Below, piece by piece: positions 7,914 through 16,636 of a stretch of 64,000 bases of DNA. The stretch is from assembly GCF_042662225.1 (NCBI RefSeq), contig NZ_JBHSYQ010000015.1:186001-250000 (forward strand). The letters run 5' to 3'. This DNA is from Nibribacter roseus. Lineage in GTDB: Bacteria > Bacteroidota > Bacteroidia > Cytophagales > Hymenobacteraceae. Position 1 is the stretch's first letter. Every line of letters starts with the position of its first letter. The notes under the pieces are model-generated. The model worked only from the letters and a program-made list of their open reading frames with translations. It did not search any database and was not told the origin of the DNA. A program made the translations under genes and the position numbers.

Positions 7914-10628
7914 ATGCCTTTAACTCTACGGACAAAAAAGGCCTGGCTTTCCCTTTTTGGAGGGCTGTTCCTGTTACTGCTTTCAATGGCTCCGGATGCC
8001 CAGGCTACACACATACGTGCTGGTAACATATACTCTGAAAGTGACCCGAACAACTATTTGAAATTCAGGTTCACCCTTATTACCTACACAGTGCTGGGGG
8101 GCTTTGAAGATACACATGCTACCCTGCATTTTGGTGATTGCACAAGCCAAAGGGTAGAGTTGGGCAGAAAATATGAGCTTCAGAACGGGCAGAACAACAC
8201 CCAGGTCAACGAGTTCTATTTTGAACACACCTATGGTGGCGCTGGCACATTTACGGTTTCTTATATAGGGGAAAATCGGAATGGAGGTATTATCAACCTT
8301 TCAAACTCGGTGCAGCAAACCTTCTTTCTGCAGTCAACTGTTACCATTGATCCTTTTCTGGGTATTAACCGATCCCCTATTCTGCAGTATGAACCTATTG
8401 ACTTAGCCGCACGAAACCAGGTTTTCGTCCATAATCCGGGCGCCTATGACCCAGATGGTGACTCATTGTCGTTCAAAATGCTGCAACCCCGCATTGAAGG
8501 CACCTGGAATGCCTGCGGAAACCCAATTCCCCAAATAGCACCCGGGTATAGAGGTTTAGAGCAATTTCTTGGTACAACCAGGCAGGGCGCTCCCGTTGGT
8601 TTCACCCTGAACACTAGAACCGGTCAGGTTACCTGGAATACTCCTGGTGTCATAGGTGAATTCAATATAGCCTTTGTGGTAGAAGAATGGCGCGATAACC
8701 GCCTGATTGGTCAGGTAATCCGTGACATGCAGATCTTCGTGCGTGAAGACCCTAACCAACCCCCCAGGCTCATTATCCCCAGAGATACCTGTATCATAGC
8801 CGGTACATTTATTAGAGACACCATCAGAGCTACAGATCCTGACCGTCACCCAATTGTAATGGAAGCGGTTGGCAGCATGTTGCCCCCTGCTACTTTCCCC
8901 AGCGTGAATGACACTACCCATGTGTTTAATTGGCAGACCAGTTGTTCTGATATCCGCCGTGAGCCTTACCAGGTGGTGTTTCGGGCAGAAGACAGACCTC
9001 CTTCGGGTATTAGGTTAGTAGACTTGCAGCCGTGGCGTATAACCGTGGTAGCCCCGCCGCCAGTCTTGACTCTGGCAGTTCCAGCCAGCAGTAACAGCAT
9101 TAGGCTTACCTGGGAGAACTATACCTGCCCTAACGCTGAAACAATGTACATTTACCGAAAGGAGGGGCCATCTGGCTTTGACCCTTCTACCTGTGATACC
9201 GGTATTCCTGCCTCGGCGGGTTATACCTTGGTGGGGCAGGTAAATGCAGGAGTGGTTACCTTTTTAGATGATAATAATGGTGCGGGCTTAGAGCGTAACC
9301 GTACCTACTGTTACCGGATCTATGCTGGTTTTCCTGAGCCAGGAAGAGGTGAAAGTATTGCCTCTAATGAAGTTTGCGCCACACTAGAGTCTATTGCAAT
9401 GACTAAGGTGAGTGTACAACAAACCAGTACCACCAATGGTCAAATAAGAGTGGAATGGAGTAAGCCGGGTGCCATAGTGACCACGCTAACCCCGCCTTTC
9501 CAGTACCGATTACTACGTACAGTTGGCCAGAGCCGTGAGCCAGCCGCTCAGTTTACGGAAGTATTTACCAGCAATGACCTGAATGATACTGTTTTTACCG
9601 ACACAAATCTAAATACTGAAGAAAATGCCTATGTTTACCGTATTGAGATGTATCATTCGGCCAACGTAGGCGAACCAACAGTATTAGTAGATTCTTCCTC
9701 AGCGTCAAGTGTACGGTTAAATGCTGTTGCCAATGCGTCTACCATGCAGTTGCAGTGGACGTACAATGTGCCTTGGAACAATGCCAGTACCTCTTCTGAT
9801 GCAAACCCACTGTACCACGTAGTATATCTTAAATTGCCAGGTTCTGATGAATTTGTGCGCTACGACAGTGCTTTGGCTACTACTACAAGCGGTACCTTTA
9901 GCCGTGAAGTACCTTTGGTAGAAGGAGAGAATTACTGCGCATATGTGATAACCAGAGGCACTTTTACTAATCCGAGGTTGCCAAGCGTAACAGAAAACTA
10001 TAGCCAAATTAACTGCTTCTCCAGGCCCTGTGTGCCGGTGCTCAGCATAGACCCGCTGGTATGCGATGAAAACTTTGAACCTACTGGCCCTCCATTTCAA
10101 AATATTCTGACTTGGGAATTAACCGCTGGCTGTGACCCTTCCTTGATAGACTTCTATACTCTCTACTATAGAGAGACGGATGATGGAGAGTTCAGAGCCA
10201 TCGCCACGGTGGAAGATATGTCGTACATCCACCAGAATCTGCTCTTTTATTCTGGGTGCTACATGGTAACTGCCACTGATTTCTTCGGGAACGAAAGCGA
10301 GCCAAGCAACACTGTATGTAAAGACAACTGTATCATCTTTATTCTTCCTAACATTTTCACACCTAACAATGATGGAATAAATGATGTGTTCACCCCAAAA
10401 CAAGGAGCCGCATTTATAAAATCAGCTAAGTTGCAGGTGTACAACCGTTGGGGAGTAAAGGTGTTTGAAGGAACGGAAGAGCCCGGGCTGAACTGGAGAG
10501 GAGTGACAGATAATGGAAAGGCTTTATCAGACGGCACGTATTTCTATCAGGTGGAAGTTGAATTCTATGGTAGAAGCCCAGAGCCAGACCGAAGAACATT
10601 CAAAGGTTGGGTGGAAATAGTTCATTAG
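7914..10628 (+). CDS. Secreted protein with gliding motility-associated (type B T9SS) C-terminal domain
   Basis: Large exported protein of 904 residues. It begins with a signal peptide (RTKKAWLSLFGG, then a Leu-rich core ending near DAQA). The body is made of PKD/cadherin-like and fibronectin type III-like beta domains, visible as repeated WTY/WSKP...YRL motifs between residues 380 and 780. The last 90 residues (NIFTPNNDGINDVF, then VYNRWGVKVFEG and DGTYFYQVEV) are the gliding-motility C-terminal domain recognised by the type IX system through PorP/SprF-type partners. I chose the ATG at 7914 over the GTG at 7860, which gives no sensible signal peptide start. The function is likely surface adhesion or matrix, by inference only. 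Confidence 0.93.
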   Translation: MPLTLRTKKAWLSLFGGLFLLLLSMAPDAQATHIRAGNIYSESDPNNYLKFRFTLITYTVLGGFEDTHATLHFGDCTSQRVELGRKYELQNGQNNTQVNEFYFEHTYGGAGTFTVSYIGENRNGGIINLSNSVQQTFFLQSTVTIDPFLGINRSPILQYEPIDLAARNQVFVHNPGAYDPDGDSLSFKMLQPRIEGTWNACGNPIPQIAPGYRGLEQFLGTTRQGAPVGFTLNTRTGQVTWNTPGVIGEFNIAFVVEEWRDNRLIGQVIRDMQIFVREDPNQPPRLIIPRDTCIIAGTFIRDTIRATDPDRHPIVMEAVGSMLPPATFPSVNDTTHVFNWQTSCSDIRREPYQVVFRAEDRPPSGIRLVDLQPWRITVVAPPPVLTLAVPASSNSIRLTWENYTCPNAETMYIYRKEGPSGFDPSTCDTGIPASAGYTLVGQVNAGVVTFLDDNNGAGLERNRTYCYRIYAGFPEPGRGESIASNEVCATLESIAMTKVSVQQTSTTNGQIRVEWSKPGAIVTTLTPPFQYRLLRTVGQSREPAAQFTEVFTSNDLNDTVFTDTNLNTEENAYVYRIEMYHSANVGEPTVLVDSSSASSVRLNAVANASTMQLQWTYNVPWNNASTSSDANPLYHVVYLKLPGSDEFVRYDSALATTTSGTFSREVPLVEGENYCAYVITRGTFTNPRLPSVTENYSQINCFSRPCVPVLSIDPLVCDENFEPTGPPFQNILTWELTAGCDPSLIDFYTLYYRETDDGEFRAIATVEDMSYIHQNLLFYSGCYMVTATDFFGNESEPSNTVCKDNCIIFILPNIFTPNNDGINDVFTPKQGAAFIKSAKLQVYNRWGVKVFEGTEEPGLNWRGVTDNGKALSDGTYFYQVEVEFYGRSPEPDRRTFKGWVEIVH

Positions 10629-10647
10629 AAACCTTACTTTCCAGAGA

Positions 10648-10685
10648 ATGGCACCTGTTCTGTTAAAGAATGGGTGCCATTTTTA
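10648..10685 (+). terminator. Terminator after the gliding-domain protein gene
   Basis: Eight-base stem ATGGCACC / GGTGCCAT with a 17-base loop, followed by TTTTTA, starts 19 bases after the stop codon. Confidence 0.7.
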
Positions 10686-10693
10686 TATCTTTG
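10663..10693 (+). promoter_or_regulatory. Candidate promoter of fabD
   Basis: TATCTTTG at 10686-10693 is an exact -7 box; TTA at 10663-10665, 20 bases upstream, is one base away from the -33 TTG. It overlaps the preceding terminator and would give a leader of roughly 75 bases that includes a copy of the dispersed 36-bp palindrome. Confidence 0.4.
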
Positions 10694-10717
10694 CTTCTTT
10701 GACTTTAACAGAAAACT

Positions 10718-10753
10718 GTTTTTGGCTTGTTTTTATAAAAAAAGGCCCAAAAC
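10718..10753. repeat. Dispersed 36-bp palindrome, copy 2
   Basis: Left arm GTTTTTGGCTTGTTTT, loop TAT, right arm AAAAAAAGGCCCAAAAC. It sits 23 bases before fabD, so it may lie in the fabD leader if the upstream promoter is real. Confidence 0.75.
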
Positions 10754-10776
10754 ACACACACTAAACAACCTCTACT

Positions 10777-11652
10777 ATGAAAGCATACGTTTTCCCTGGT
10801 CAGGGCTCCCAATTTGTAGGCATGGGCAAAGACCTTTATGAACAGCACCAGACTGCAAAAGAATTATTTGAAAAAGCCAATGATATTTTAGGTTTCCGAA
10901 TTACAGATGTTATGTTTAGTGGAACCGATGAAGAACTAAAGCAAACTAAAGTTACCCAACCGGCTATTTTCCTGCACTCGGTCATTCAAGCAGCAGTGGC
11001 GCAGGATTTTGCCCCGGAAATGGTAGCTGGACACTCCTTGGGTGAGTTTTCAGCGTTAGTGGCAAATAAAGTATTGGCTTTTGAAGATGCCTTGCGCCTG
11101 GTGTCAAAGAGGGCATTGGCCATGCAAAAAGCCTGTGAAGAACAACCCTCTACCATGGCCGCTATACTTGGTCTAGAAGATGAAAAAGTTGAGCAAATTT
11201 GCGCTGAGGTAGAAGATGTAGTGGTGGCGGCCAATTACAACTGCCCGGGTCAATTGGTAATTTCTGGCTCCATAAAAGGAGTGGAGGAAGCATGTGAGCG
11301 CATGAAAGCAGCCGGTGCTAAGCGTGCCTTGGTATTGCCTGTTGGCGGTGCTTTCCACTCTCCGTTAATGAAATCAGCCGAAGCGGAATTAGAAGAGGCA
11401 ATAAAAGCTACTGAGTTTAAAGAAGGAATCTGCCCAGTATACCAGAACGTAGACGCTAAACCACACACTGATCCTAAAGAAATTCAGGAAAATCTTATTC
11501 GTCAGCTTACCGCCCCAGTACGTTGGACCCAGTCTGTACAGCAAATGATTGCTGATGGTGCAACGTTATTTGTTGAATGTGGTCCGGGCAAAGTGCTGCA
11601 GGGGCTGGTGAAAAAAATTGACAAAAATGCTGAAACCTCGCAGGTAGGTTAA
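10777..11652 (+). CDS. fabD: Malonyl-CoA:ACP transacylase (FabD)
   Basis: Transfers malonyl from CoA to acyl carrier protein, supplying the extender unit for type II fatty-acid synthesis. The protein opens with the oxyanion motif FPGQGSQ (residues 6-12), has the nucleophile elbow GHSLGE with Ser87, and the catalytic His194 in GAFHSPLM. At 291 residues it is slightly shorter than E. coli FabD (309). The next gene follows after 26 bases on the same strand, so they may share a transcript, although there is no functional link. Confidence 0.97.
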   Translation: MKAYVFPGQGSQFVGMGKDLYEQHQTAKELFEKANDILGFRITDVMFSGTDEELKQTKVTQPAIFLHSVIQAAVAQDFAPEMVAGHSLGEFSALVANKVLAFEDALRLVSKRALAMQKACEEQPSTMAAILGLEDEKVEQICAEVEDVVVAANYNCPGQLVISGSIKGVEEACERMKAAGAKRALVLPVGGAFHSPLMKSAEAELEEAIKATEFKEGICPVYQNVDAKPHTDPKEIQENLIRQLTAPVRWTQSVQQMIADGATLFVECGPGKVLQGLVKKIDKNAETSQVG

Positions 11653-11678
11653 GGGTTCAAGAGAGGAAACATATAAAG

Positions 11679-13580
11679 ATGAGGTACATACAACAGCTTT
11701 TTAGTCAGAAAATGCCAAAGCAACTGGTGTTCGGGCTGGATGTCTGTTTATGTGCCTTGTCTTTTTTTATTGCCTACCTGCTCCGGTTCAACTTTGATTT
11801 GCAGGTGTATACTACGCTTTCTTTCACCCAGATGCTGCCTATTGTGCTGGTGGTGCGCGTGGTGGCTTTCTTATATACTAAAACCTATACAGGCATTCTG
11901 CGCTACTCCAGCCTGGAGGACCTCCGGAAGCTTTTCTTTGCTTTGTCTAGTACCTCCGCTCTGTTAGTTGCGGCTCAGCTGGTGTACAACAAGGTATTTG
12001 GCTACCAGAATTTTATTCCCATCTCTATACTGCTTATAGATTATATCATCAGTCTGGTGCTGCTGTCTTTGCTGCGGGTATGGGCAAAAATTGTGCACTA
12101 CGAGCAAAACCACAGCCTCTCCAAAAAAGTGAATGTGGTCATTTTTGGAGCCGGGGAAGTAGGAAGTATCACCCTCAGAACGCTGCAGCAAGACATGGGG
12201 ACTTACTACCACATTGTCTCCTTTTTAGATGACGATAGGAAGAAGCAGGGATTGGGTATAAACGGGGTGTCCATACAAACTCCTAAACAGACTTTAGCGG
12301 AGCAGTTAAAGAATTTACAAGCTGATTTGCTTATTCTGGCGGTACAGCAGTTGACCGTTGCCAGGCGGAAACAATTGGTGGAGTCGTGCCTCAGGGCTGG
12401 GGTTCAGGTATTGGTGGTTCCACCTGTATATAAGTGGATTAACGGGGAATTGAGTTTCAGGCAGATCAGGGAGGTGCGTATTGAAGATGTGTTAGGTAGA
12501 CCAGCCGTGAAGCTGGATTCCCCAGCGCTGCACCAAGAACTACAAAACAGGACTGTACTGATAACAGGGGCGGCAGGGTCCATTGGATCGGAGTTGGTGC
12601 GGCAATTGATTCAGTTCAAACCTAAGCAGCTGGTGCTGCTAGACCAGGCAGAATCTGCCCTGTATGATCTTGAACTGGAGCTAACGGAGCTTTATTTAAA
12701 ACTGAATTTTGAGATGGTTTTGGGCGACATTTGCAATGAAGCTCGCATGGAAGCCGTGTTCAAGACTTTTCAGCCAGATCTGGTTTTTCACTGTGCTGCC
12801 TACAAGCACGTGCCTGTGATGGAGGAAAACCCGACTGAGTCGCTCAATACCAATATTTTGGGTACAAAGATTCTGGCAGATCTGGCAGTGAAGTACCAGG
12901 TGCAAAAGTTTGTACTGCTCTCAACGGACAAGGCCGTAAACCCTACCAGTGTAATGGGAGCTTCAAAACGCCTCTGCGAAATGTATGTGCAGGCACTTGA
13001 CCATTATCTTCGTGACTCAGGCAATCAGCAGACTAAGTTTGTTACTACCCGTTTCGGAAATGTATTGGGCAGCACCGGGTCTGTTATTCCACGTTTCAGA
13101 AAACAGATTTTAGAGGGTGGTCCGCTTACGGTTACCCATCCAGACATTTCAAGGTATTTCATGACCATACAGGAGGCCTGTCAACTGGTGCTGGAGGCTT
13201 CTGCTATGGGCAAGGGGGGCGAAATCTACATCTTTAACATGGGCGATTCCATCAAGATTGTGGATTTAGCCAAAAAAATGATCAAGCTCTCAGGACTTAC
13301 TTTGGGTAAAGACATTCAATTGGTGTACACTGGTCTTCGCCCGGGTGAAAAGCTGGAGGAAGAGCTGGTGCACCAGCACGAAGCCCTTCAGCCTACACAG
13401 CACCCGCTGATCAGCTTAGCTCTTATGCCTGCCCCGAAAAGTACATTGGTGCTGCAGGAGATCCAGAATTTGGTAAGCCTCTTTAGCTCTCAGAACAATG
13501 TAGCCGTGATCAGGAAAATGAAGCAACTGGTGCCCGAGTATGTAAGCCAAAACTCGGTGTACCAGAAGTTTGATATTTGA
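11679..13580 (+). CDS. Membrane nucleotide-sugar epimerase/dehydratase (CapD/FlaA1/PglF type)
   Basis: Polysaccharide biosynthesis enzyme of 633 residues. The N-terminal 140 residues contain about four transmembrane helices. A first Rossmann-like domain follows (FGAGEVGS near residue 157), then the catalytic extended-SDR domain with ITGAAGSIGSE (about 295-305) and the DKAVNPTSVMGASKR segment (about 416-430). These match UDP-GlcNAc 4,6-dehydratases such as PglF/WbpM, which start synthesis of bacillosamine-type or deoxy sugars. In this active-site segment the position of the usual catalytic Tyr is Met, as in other WbpM-like enzymes. No glycosyltransferase cluster is adjacent, so the product glycan is unknown. 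Confidence 0.93.
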   Translation: MRYIQQLFSQKMPKQLVFGLDVCLCALSFFIAYLLRFNFDLQVYTTLSFTQMLPIVLVVRVVAFLYTKTYTGILRYSSLEDLRKLFFALSSTSALLVAAQLVYNKVFGYQNFIPISILLIDYIISLVLLSLLRVWAKIVHYEQNHSLSKKVNVVIFGAGEVGSITLRTLQQDMGTYYHIVSFLDDDRKKQGLGINGVSIQTPKQTLAEQLKNLQADLLILAVQQLTVARRKQLVESCLRAGVQVLVVPPVYKWINGELSFRQIREVRIEDVLGRPAVKLDSPALHQELQNRTVLITGAAGSIGSELVRQLIQFKPKQLVLLDQAESALYDLELELTELYLKLNFEMVLGDICNEARMEAVFKTFQPDLVFHCAAYKHVPVMEENPTESLNTNILGTKILADLAVKYQVQKFVLLSTDKAVNPTSVMGASKRLCEMYVQALDHYLRDSGNQQTKFVTTRFGNVLGSTGSVIPRFRKQILEGGPLTVTHPDISRYFMTIQEACQLVLEASAMGKGGEIYIFNMGDSIKIVDLAKKMIKLSGLTLGKDIQLVYTGLRPGEKLEEELVHQHEALQPTQHPLISLALMPAPKSTLVLQEIQNLVSLFSSQNNVAVIRKMKQLVPEYVSQNSVYQKFDI

Positions 13581-13984
13581 TGAGCTAAACTTCTATTTAG
13601 ATTCCGGAGGAGTATAAACTTCGGTCAGTAAGAAAGTTTACAGTCAGTTTATTTTGTATTCCCACTTTGAAGGGGGGAGGGGGATGTTTACACCTGCTGG
13701 TAATATAGTCCTAAAGCAATATTAGTTGTTGGTGATAACACCAACAACGGCGACTGCTCATTGTTCCCTGTTCCTGTTCCTGTTCACTGTTTCCTACTCT
13801 CAGTTTTGGCTACTTTTTTTGCAGGCTCCGCTCATGGGGAAAGAGACAGGCATAAGTAATTCAACATGTTAAGCTGTTTTTGACCTTCTTTTCTGAAAAG
13901 GAGCCTAAAACAGAATCCACCAATTCTTCTGCTGCCATATACGTTTCTAAAATCAAAGTAATAGCACATTAAAAAATTAGCAAA
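13581..13984. other. 404-bp gap between the convergent dehydratase and folK genes
   Basis: I see no gene here. It holds a 10-base hairpin (GTTGTTGGTG, loop ATAA, CACCAACAAC; 13725-13748) without a T-run, a purine-rich AAGGGGGGAGGGGGA stretch near 13670, short CCTGTT repeats near 13765, and one copy of the 36-bp palindrome. Confidence 0.6.
13876..13911. repeat. Dispersed 36-bp palindrome, copy 3
   Basis: Left arm GTTTTTGACCTTCTTTT, right arm AAAAGGAGCCTAAAAC around a CTG loop; flanking CT/AG extends the symmetry. It lies between two convergent genes. Confidence 0.75.
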
Positions 13985-14467
13985 TTAATTAAGAGCCTTC
14001 ACTTCCAGCTCATCCGGACAATCTTGAAGCAGCTCTGCTACCGTTTTGTGCAGCACAGGGTGCTCATAGTCTGGCGCAATTTCAGCCAGAGGCATCAGCG
14101 TGAACCGACGCAGGTGTAGTTGAGGGTGGGGGAGAATCAGCTCGGGCAGAATTAATGTTTCATCTCCGTAGAACAACAAATCTATATCCAACACTCTGGC
14201 GCCCCAGCGTTCTTTCCGGATACGGCCCAGGTCTAGCTCAATTTGCTGGGTGTGCTTCAATGCCTCCAGCGGAGGAATATTTGTGGAAAACGCCAGCACT
14301 TGGTTTAGAAAAGGAGGTTGATCCGTGACACCCCAGGCAGCCGTTTCGTAGAGCTTCGATTTTTGGGCTATTTTTCCGAAAACACCCGATAAACGCATTT
14401 CTGCTTGGCGCAAATAGGCTTCTCTATCACCCAGGTTGCTGCCTAATAGCAAGAAAAGTGGTTTCAT
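13985..14467 (-). CDS. folK: 2-amino-4-hydroxy-6-hydroxymethyldihydropteridine diphosphokinase (HPPK)
   Basis: Pyrophosphorylates 6-hydroxymethyl-dihydropterin in folate synthesis. Motifs in order: LLLGSNLGDRE at the N-terminus, NQVLAF near residue 56, the signature RWGARVLDIDLLFYGD with the two Mg-binding Asp residues, and LPHPQLHLRRFTLMPL. The length of 160 residues is that of a single-domain FolK. Its ATG overlaps the stop codon of the upstream hydrolase by four bases (ATGA), which suggests translational coupling. Confidence 0.97.
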   Translation of the reverse strand: MKPLFLLLGSNLGDREAYLRQAEMRLSGVFGKIAQKSKLYETAAWGVTDQPPFLNQVLAFSTNIPPLEALKHTQQIELDLGRIRKERWGARVLDIDLLFYGDETLILPELILPHPQLHLRRFTLMPLAEIAPDYEHPVLHKTVAELLQDCPDELEVKALN

Positions 14468-15324
14468 GAGTGGTGCTCTACAGCGTTCTGGAAAAATGTA
14501 TTGGTCTTTTGGGCAGCTTCTCTGGCGGCGGCAGGAAGCGCTGTTCCGGTAAAAGGATGGCTTCCGCCGAAGGAGTGGTTTGCCTCCGGAATGAGGTACA
14601 GTTCCGCATACGGGTTGCAGGCGTGCAGGTCATGAGCCATTTGAACAGGAACGGTTTCGTCTCGCTCACCATGAATAATTAGTACCGGAACCTGTAGCCT
14701 CTCGGTGGCTTTGGCAATGTCCAATCGCTTTTTGTTAGCTTGGCAATTCTCTACCAACTGGTAATACAGCGGCATTTGCCGGCCGGTGCGGCCATTCAGC
14801 ACGTACTGCACCCCGTCGCGCTTCCACTTTTCCATAAACTCCGTAGACCACCGCTGGTCTATATCACTGATAGCAGACCAAGTGGCTACACCGCTCACCC
14901 GTTCGTCTTCGGCTGCTTTTAGTAAGACCAATCCGCCGCCGCGGCTGTGCCCGACCAGGAACAGGTAGTTGACCTCCATTTCCTCCGCCTGAATCTCCTT
15001 TGGGCCTGCCTGTACATAATCCAGCAGGGTTTTTACATCATCCAGCTCAATACAAAAGTTGTTGTTGCCGAAAGCCTCCATGTTAGAGAGGTCTTTGCCG
15101 TCGGGCTCTACACCATTGTGCGACAGGTTGAGCTTGAGAAACACAAAACCGTGTTGGGCAAAAAAGTCAGCGAGCAGATCAAAATGTCCCCAATCTTTAA
15201 AACCTTTGAAGCCATGCACAAACACCACCACCGGTTTTGCGTTGCCGTCTTGCAGCCAACGGGCATCAACAGCGAAGTCACGGCCATGGGGCGAGGAGAG
15301 GAGAAAATCGGCGCGTTGCAGCAT
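14464..15324 (-). CDS. Alpha/beta hydrolase family protein
   Basis: Serine hydrolase of unknown substrate, 286 residues from the ATG at 15324. Visible elements are the strand-3 motif VVVFVHGFKGFKDWG (oxyanion region), the nucleophile elbow GHSRGG, IIHGERDETVP with the acid Asp, and the catalytic His in EANHSFGGSHPF. An upstream in-frame start at 15543 would give 73 more residues but would run into the divergent polyprenyl synthase gene and adds no domain, so I reject it. It is transcribed with folK through a 4-base overlap. The dienelactone hydrolase-like layout suggests an esterase or peptidase. Confidence 0.88.
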   Translation of the reverse strand: MLQRADFLLSSPHGRDFAVDARWLQDGNAKPVVVFVHGFKGFKDWGHFDLLADFFAQHGFVFLKLNLSHNGVEPDGKDLSNMEAFGNNNFCIELDDVKTLLDYVQAGPKEIQAEEMEVNYLFLVGHSRGGGLVLLKAAEDERVSGVATWSAISDIDQRWSTEFMEKWKRDGVQYVLNGRTGRQMPLYYQLVENCQANKKRLDIAKATERLQVPVLIIHGERDETVPVQMAHDLHACNPYAELYLIPEANHSFGGSHPFTGTALPAAAREAAQKTNTFFQNAVEHHS

Positions 15325-15390
15325 AAGCAGAAGAAAGTATGGAAAAGAAGCGAAGTAACGCCTGATTAACGGTAAAACCAAACCGGCGGT

Positions 15391-15421
15391 TTGTTTTACA
15401 GGGCGCAGGCTTGTAATATTG
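15391..15421 (+). promoter_or_regulatory. Candidate promoter of the polyprenyl synthase gene
   Basis: TTG at 15391-15393, a 20-base spacer and TAATATTG at 15414-15421 (one mismatch to TAnnTTTG). The start of transcription would fall only a few bases before the ATG at 15431, which excludes the in-frame TTG at 15419 as the translation start and implies a very short leader. Confidence 0.45.
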
Positions 15422-15430
15422 CAAACCGAA

Positions 15431-16408
15431 ATGAGCAGCCCATTAGACCAGATACAAGCCCCGATTGCGGCGGAGATGCAGGCCTTCGAAAAGAAGTTTC
15501 GGCAGTCTATGCAATCAAACGTGTTGCTGCTGGACAAGATCATGGGCTATATTGTGAAACGGAAGGGAAAGCAAATGCGCCCTATGTTCGTTTTCTTTAT
15601 GGCCAAGCTCATTCAGGAACAAATTGAAGATGCCACCTACCGCGGCGCTGCCCTTATTGAACTGCTGCACACCGCTACCTTGGTGCATGATGACGTGGTG
15701 GACGAAGCCAATTACCGCCGCGGTTTCTTCTCAGTCAATGCTCTCTGGAAAAACAAGATTGCCGTGCTGGTGGGCGATTACCTGCTCTCAAAAGGATTGT
15801 TGCTCTCTTTGAACCATGATGATTTCGGGCTCCTGAAAATTGTGAGCAACGCCGTGCGCGAAATGAGCGAGGGTGAGCTGCTGCAAATGGAGAAAGCCCG
15901 CCGACTGGACATCACAGAAGATGTATATTTTGACATCATCCGTCAGAAGACCGCTTCTTTGATAGCCTCCTGCTGCGCCGTAGGTGTATCATCGGTGGGG
16001 GCAGATGCGGAGACCGTGGAGCGAGCCCGCCTGTTTGGCGAGAAAGTAGGTTTAGCCTTTCAGATTAAAGACGATTTGTTTGACTACGGCACCGCCGAAA
16101 TAGGAAAACCGGTGGGCATTGACATCAAAGAGAAGAAGATGACCCTGCCGTTAATCTATGCTTTGCAACAAGCCGACTGGCTCACCAAGCGCCGTGTCAT
16201 CTACAACGTAAAGAACAACAACGGCAAAACAGACCGTATCAACGCCGTTATTGATTTCGTGAAGCAATCGGGTGGGTTAGAATATTCCATCCAGAAAATG
16301 AACGCCCTGCACGCTGAGGCTCTTCAGTTGCTGCACACTTTCCCCCAATCTCCTTCCCGAGATTCTCTAGAGCAGTTGCTCCGCTATACCATTGAGCGGG
16401 AGAAGTAA
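15431..16408 (+). CDS. Polyprenyl synthetase family protein (trans-isoprenyl diphosphate synthase)
   Basis: Condenses isopentenyl diphosphate units into a long-chain all-trans polyprenyl diphosphate, probably the menaquinone side chain. The first Asp-rich motif is DDVVD at residues 87-91 (LVHDDVVDEANYRRG) and the second is QIKDDLFDYG near residue 218, both binding Mg-diphosphate. The small residues before the first motif fit a long-chain rather than a C15 product, but chain length cannot be fixed from sequence. 325 residues, typical length. Divergent from the hydrolase-folK pair. Confidence 0.93.
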   Translation: MSSPLDQIQAPIAAEMQAFEKKFRQSMQSNVLLLDKIMGYIVKRKGKQMRPMFVFFMAKLIQEQIEDATYRGAALIELLHTATLVHDDVVDEANYRRGFFSVNALWKNKIAVLVGDYLLSKGLLLSLNHDDFGLLKIVSNAVREMSEGELLQMEKARRLDITEDVYFDIIRQKTASLIASCCAVGVSSVGADAETVERARLFGEKVGLAFQIKDDLFDYGTAEIGKPVGIDIKEKKMTLPLIYALQQADWLTKRRVIYNVKNNNGKTDRINAVIDFVKQSGGLEYSIQKMNALHAEALQLLHTFPQSPSRDSLEQLLRYTIEREK

Positions 16409-16636
16409 AGCATCATTGAAAGCTTTAAAATCTTTCCGTGCTCAGCCAGCATAGGCCTTCCATTAATTCCTTTAAAATTATATTGTAGAAGGTCAACTGT
16501 ACAGTTCCTGTTGTAAATTGGGGGAAGTGTGTCTATCTTCATACTCGGTTTATGCCTTTGCCTTTATATAGTTTACTAGAAAGCTTGGCGCTTTACCCTT
16601 CAATGAATTACTCTGTATCAACTACTACTCCGCAAC

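Noticed and set aside
15325..15543. A 73-residue N-terminal extension of the folK-linked hydrolase.
   Set aside because: It overlaps the promoter and start of the divergent polyprenyl synthase gene, and the hydrolase fold is complete without it. Similar extensions of fabH, murB and the aminopeptidase were rejected for the same kind of reason.
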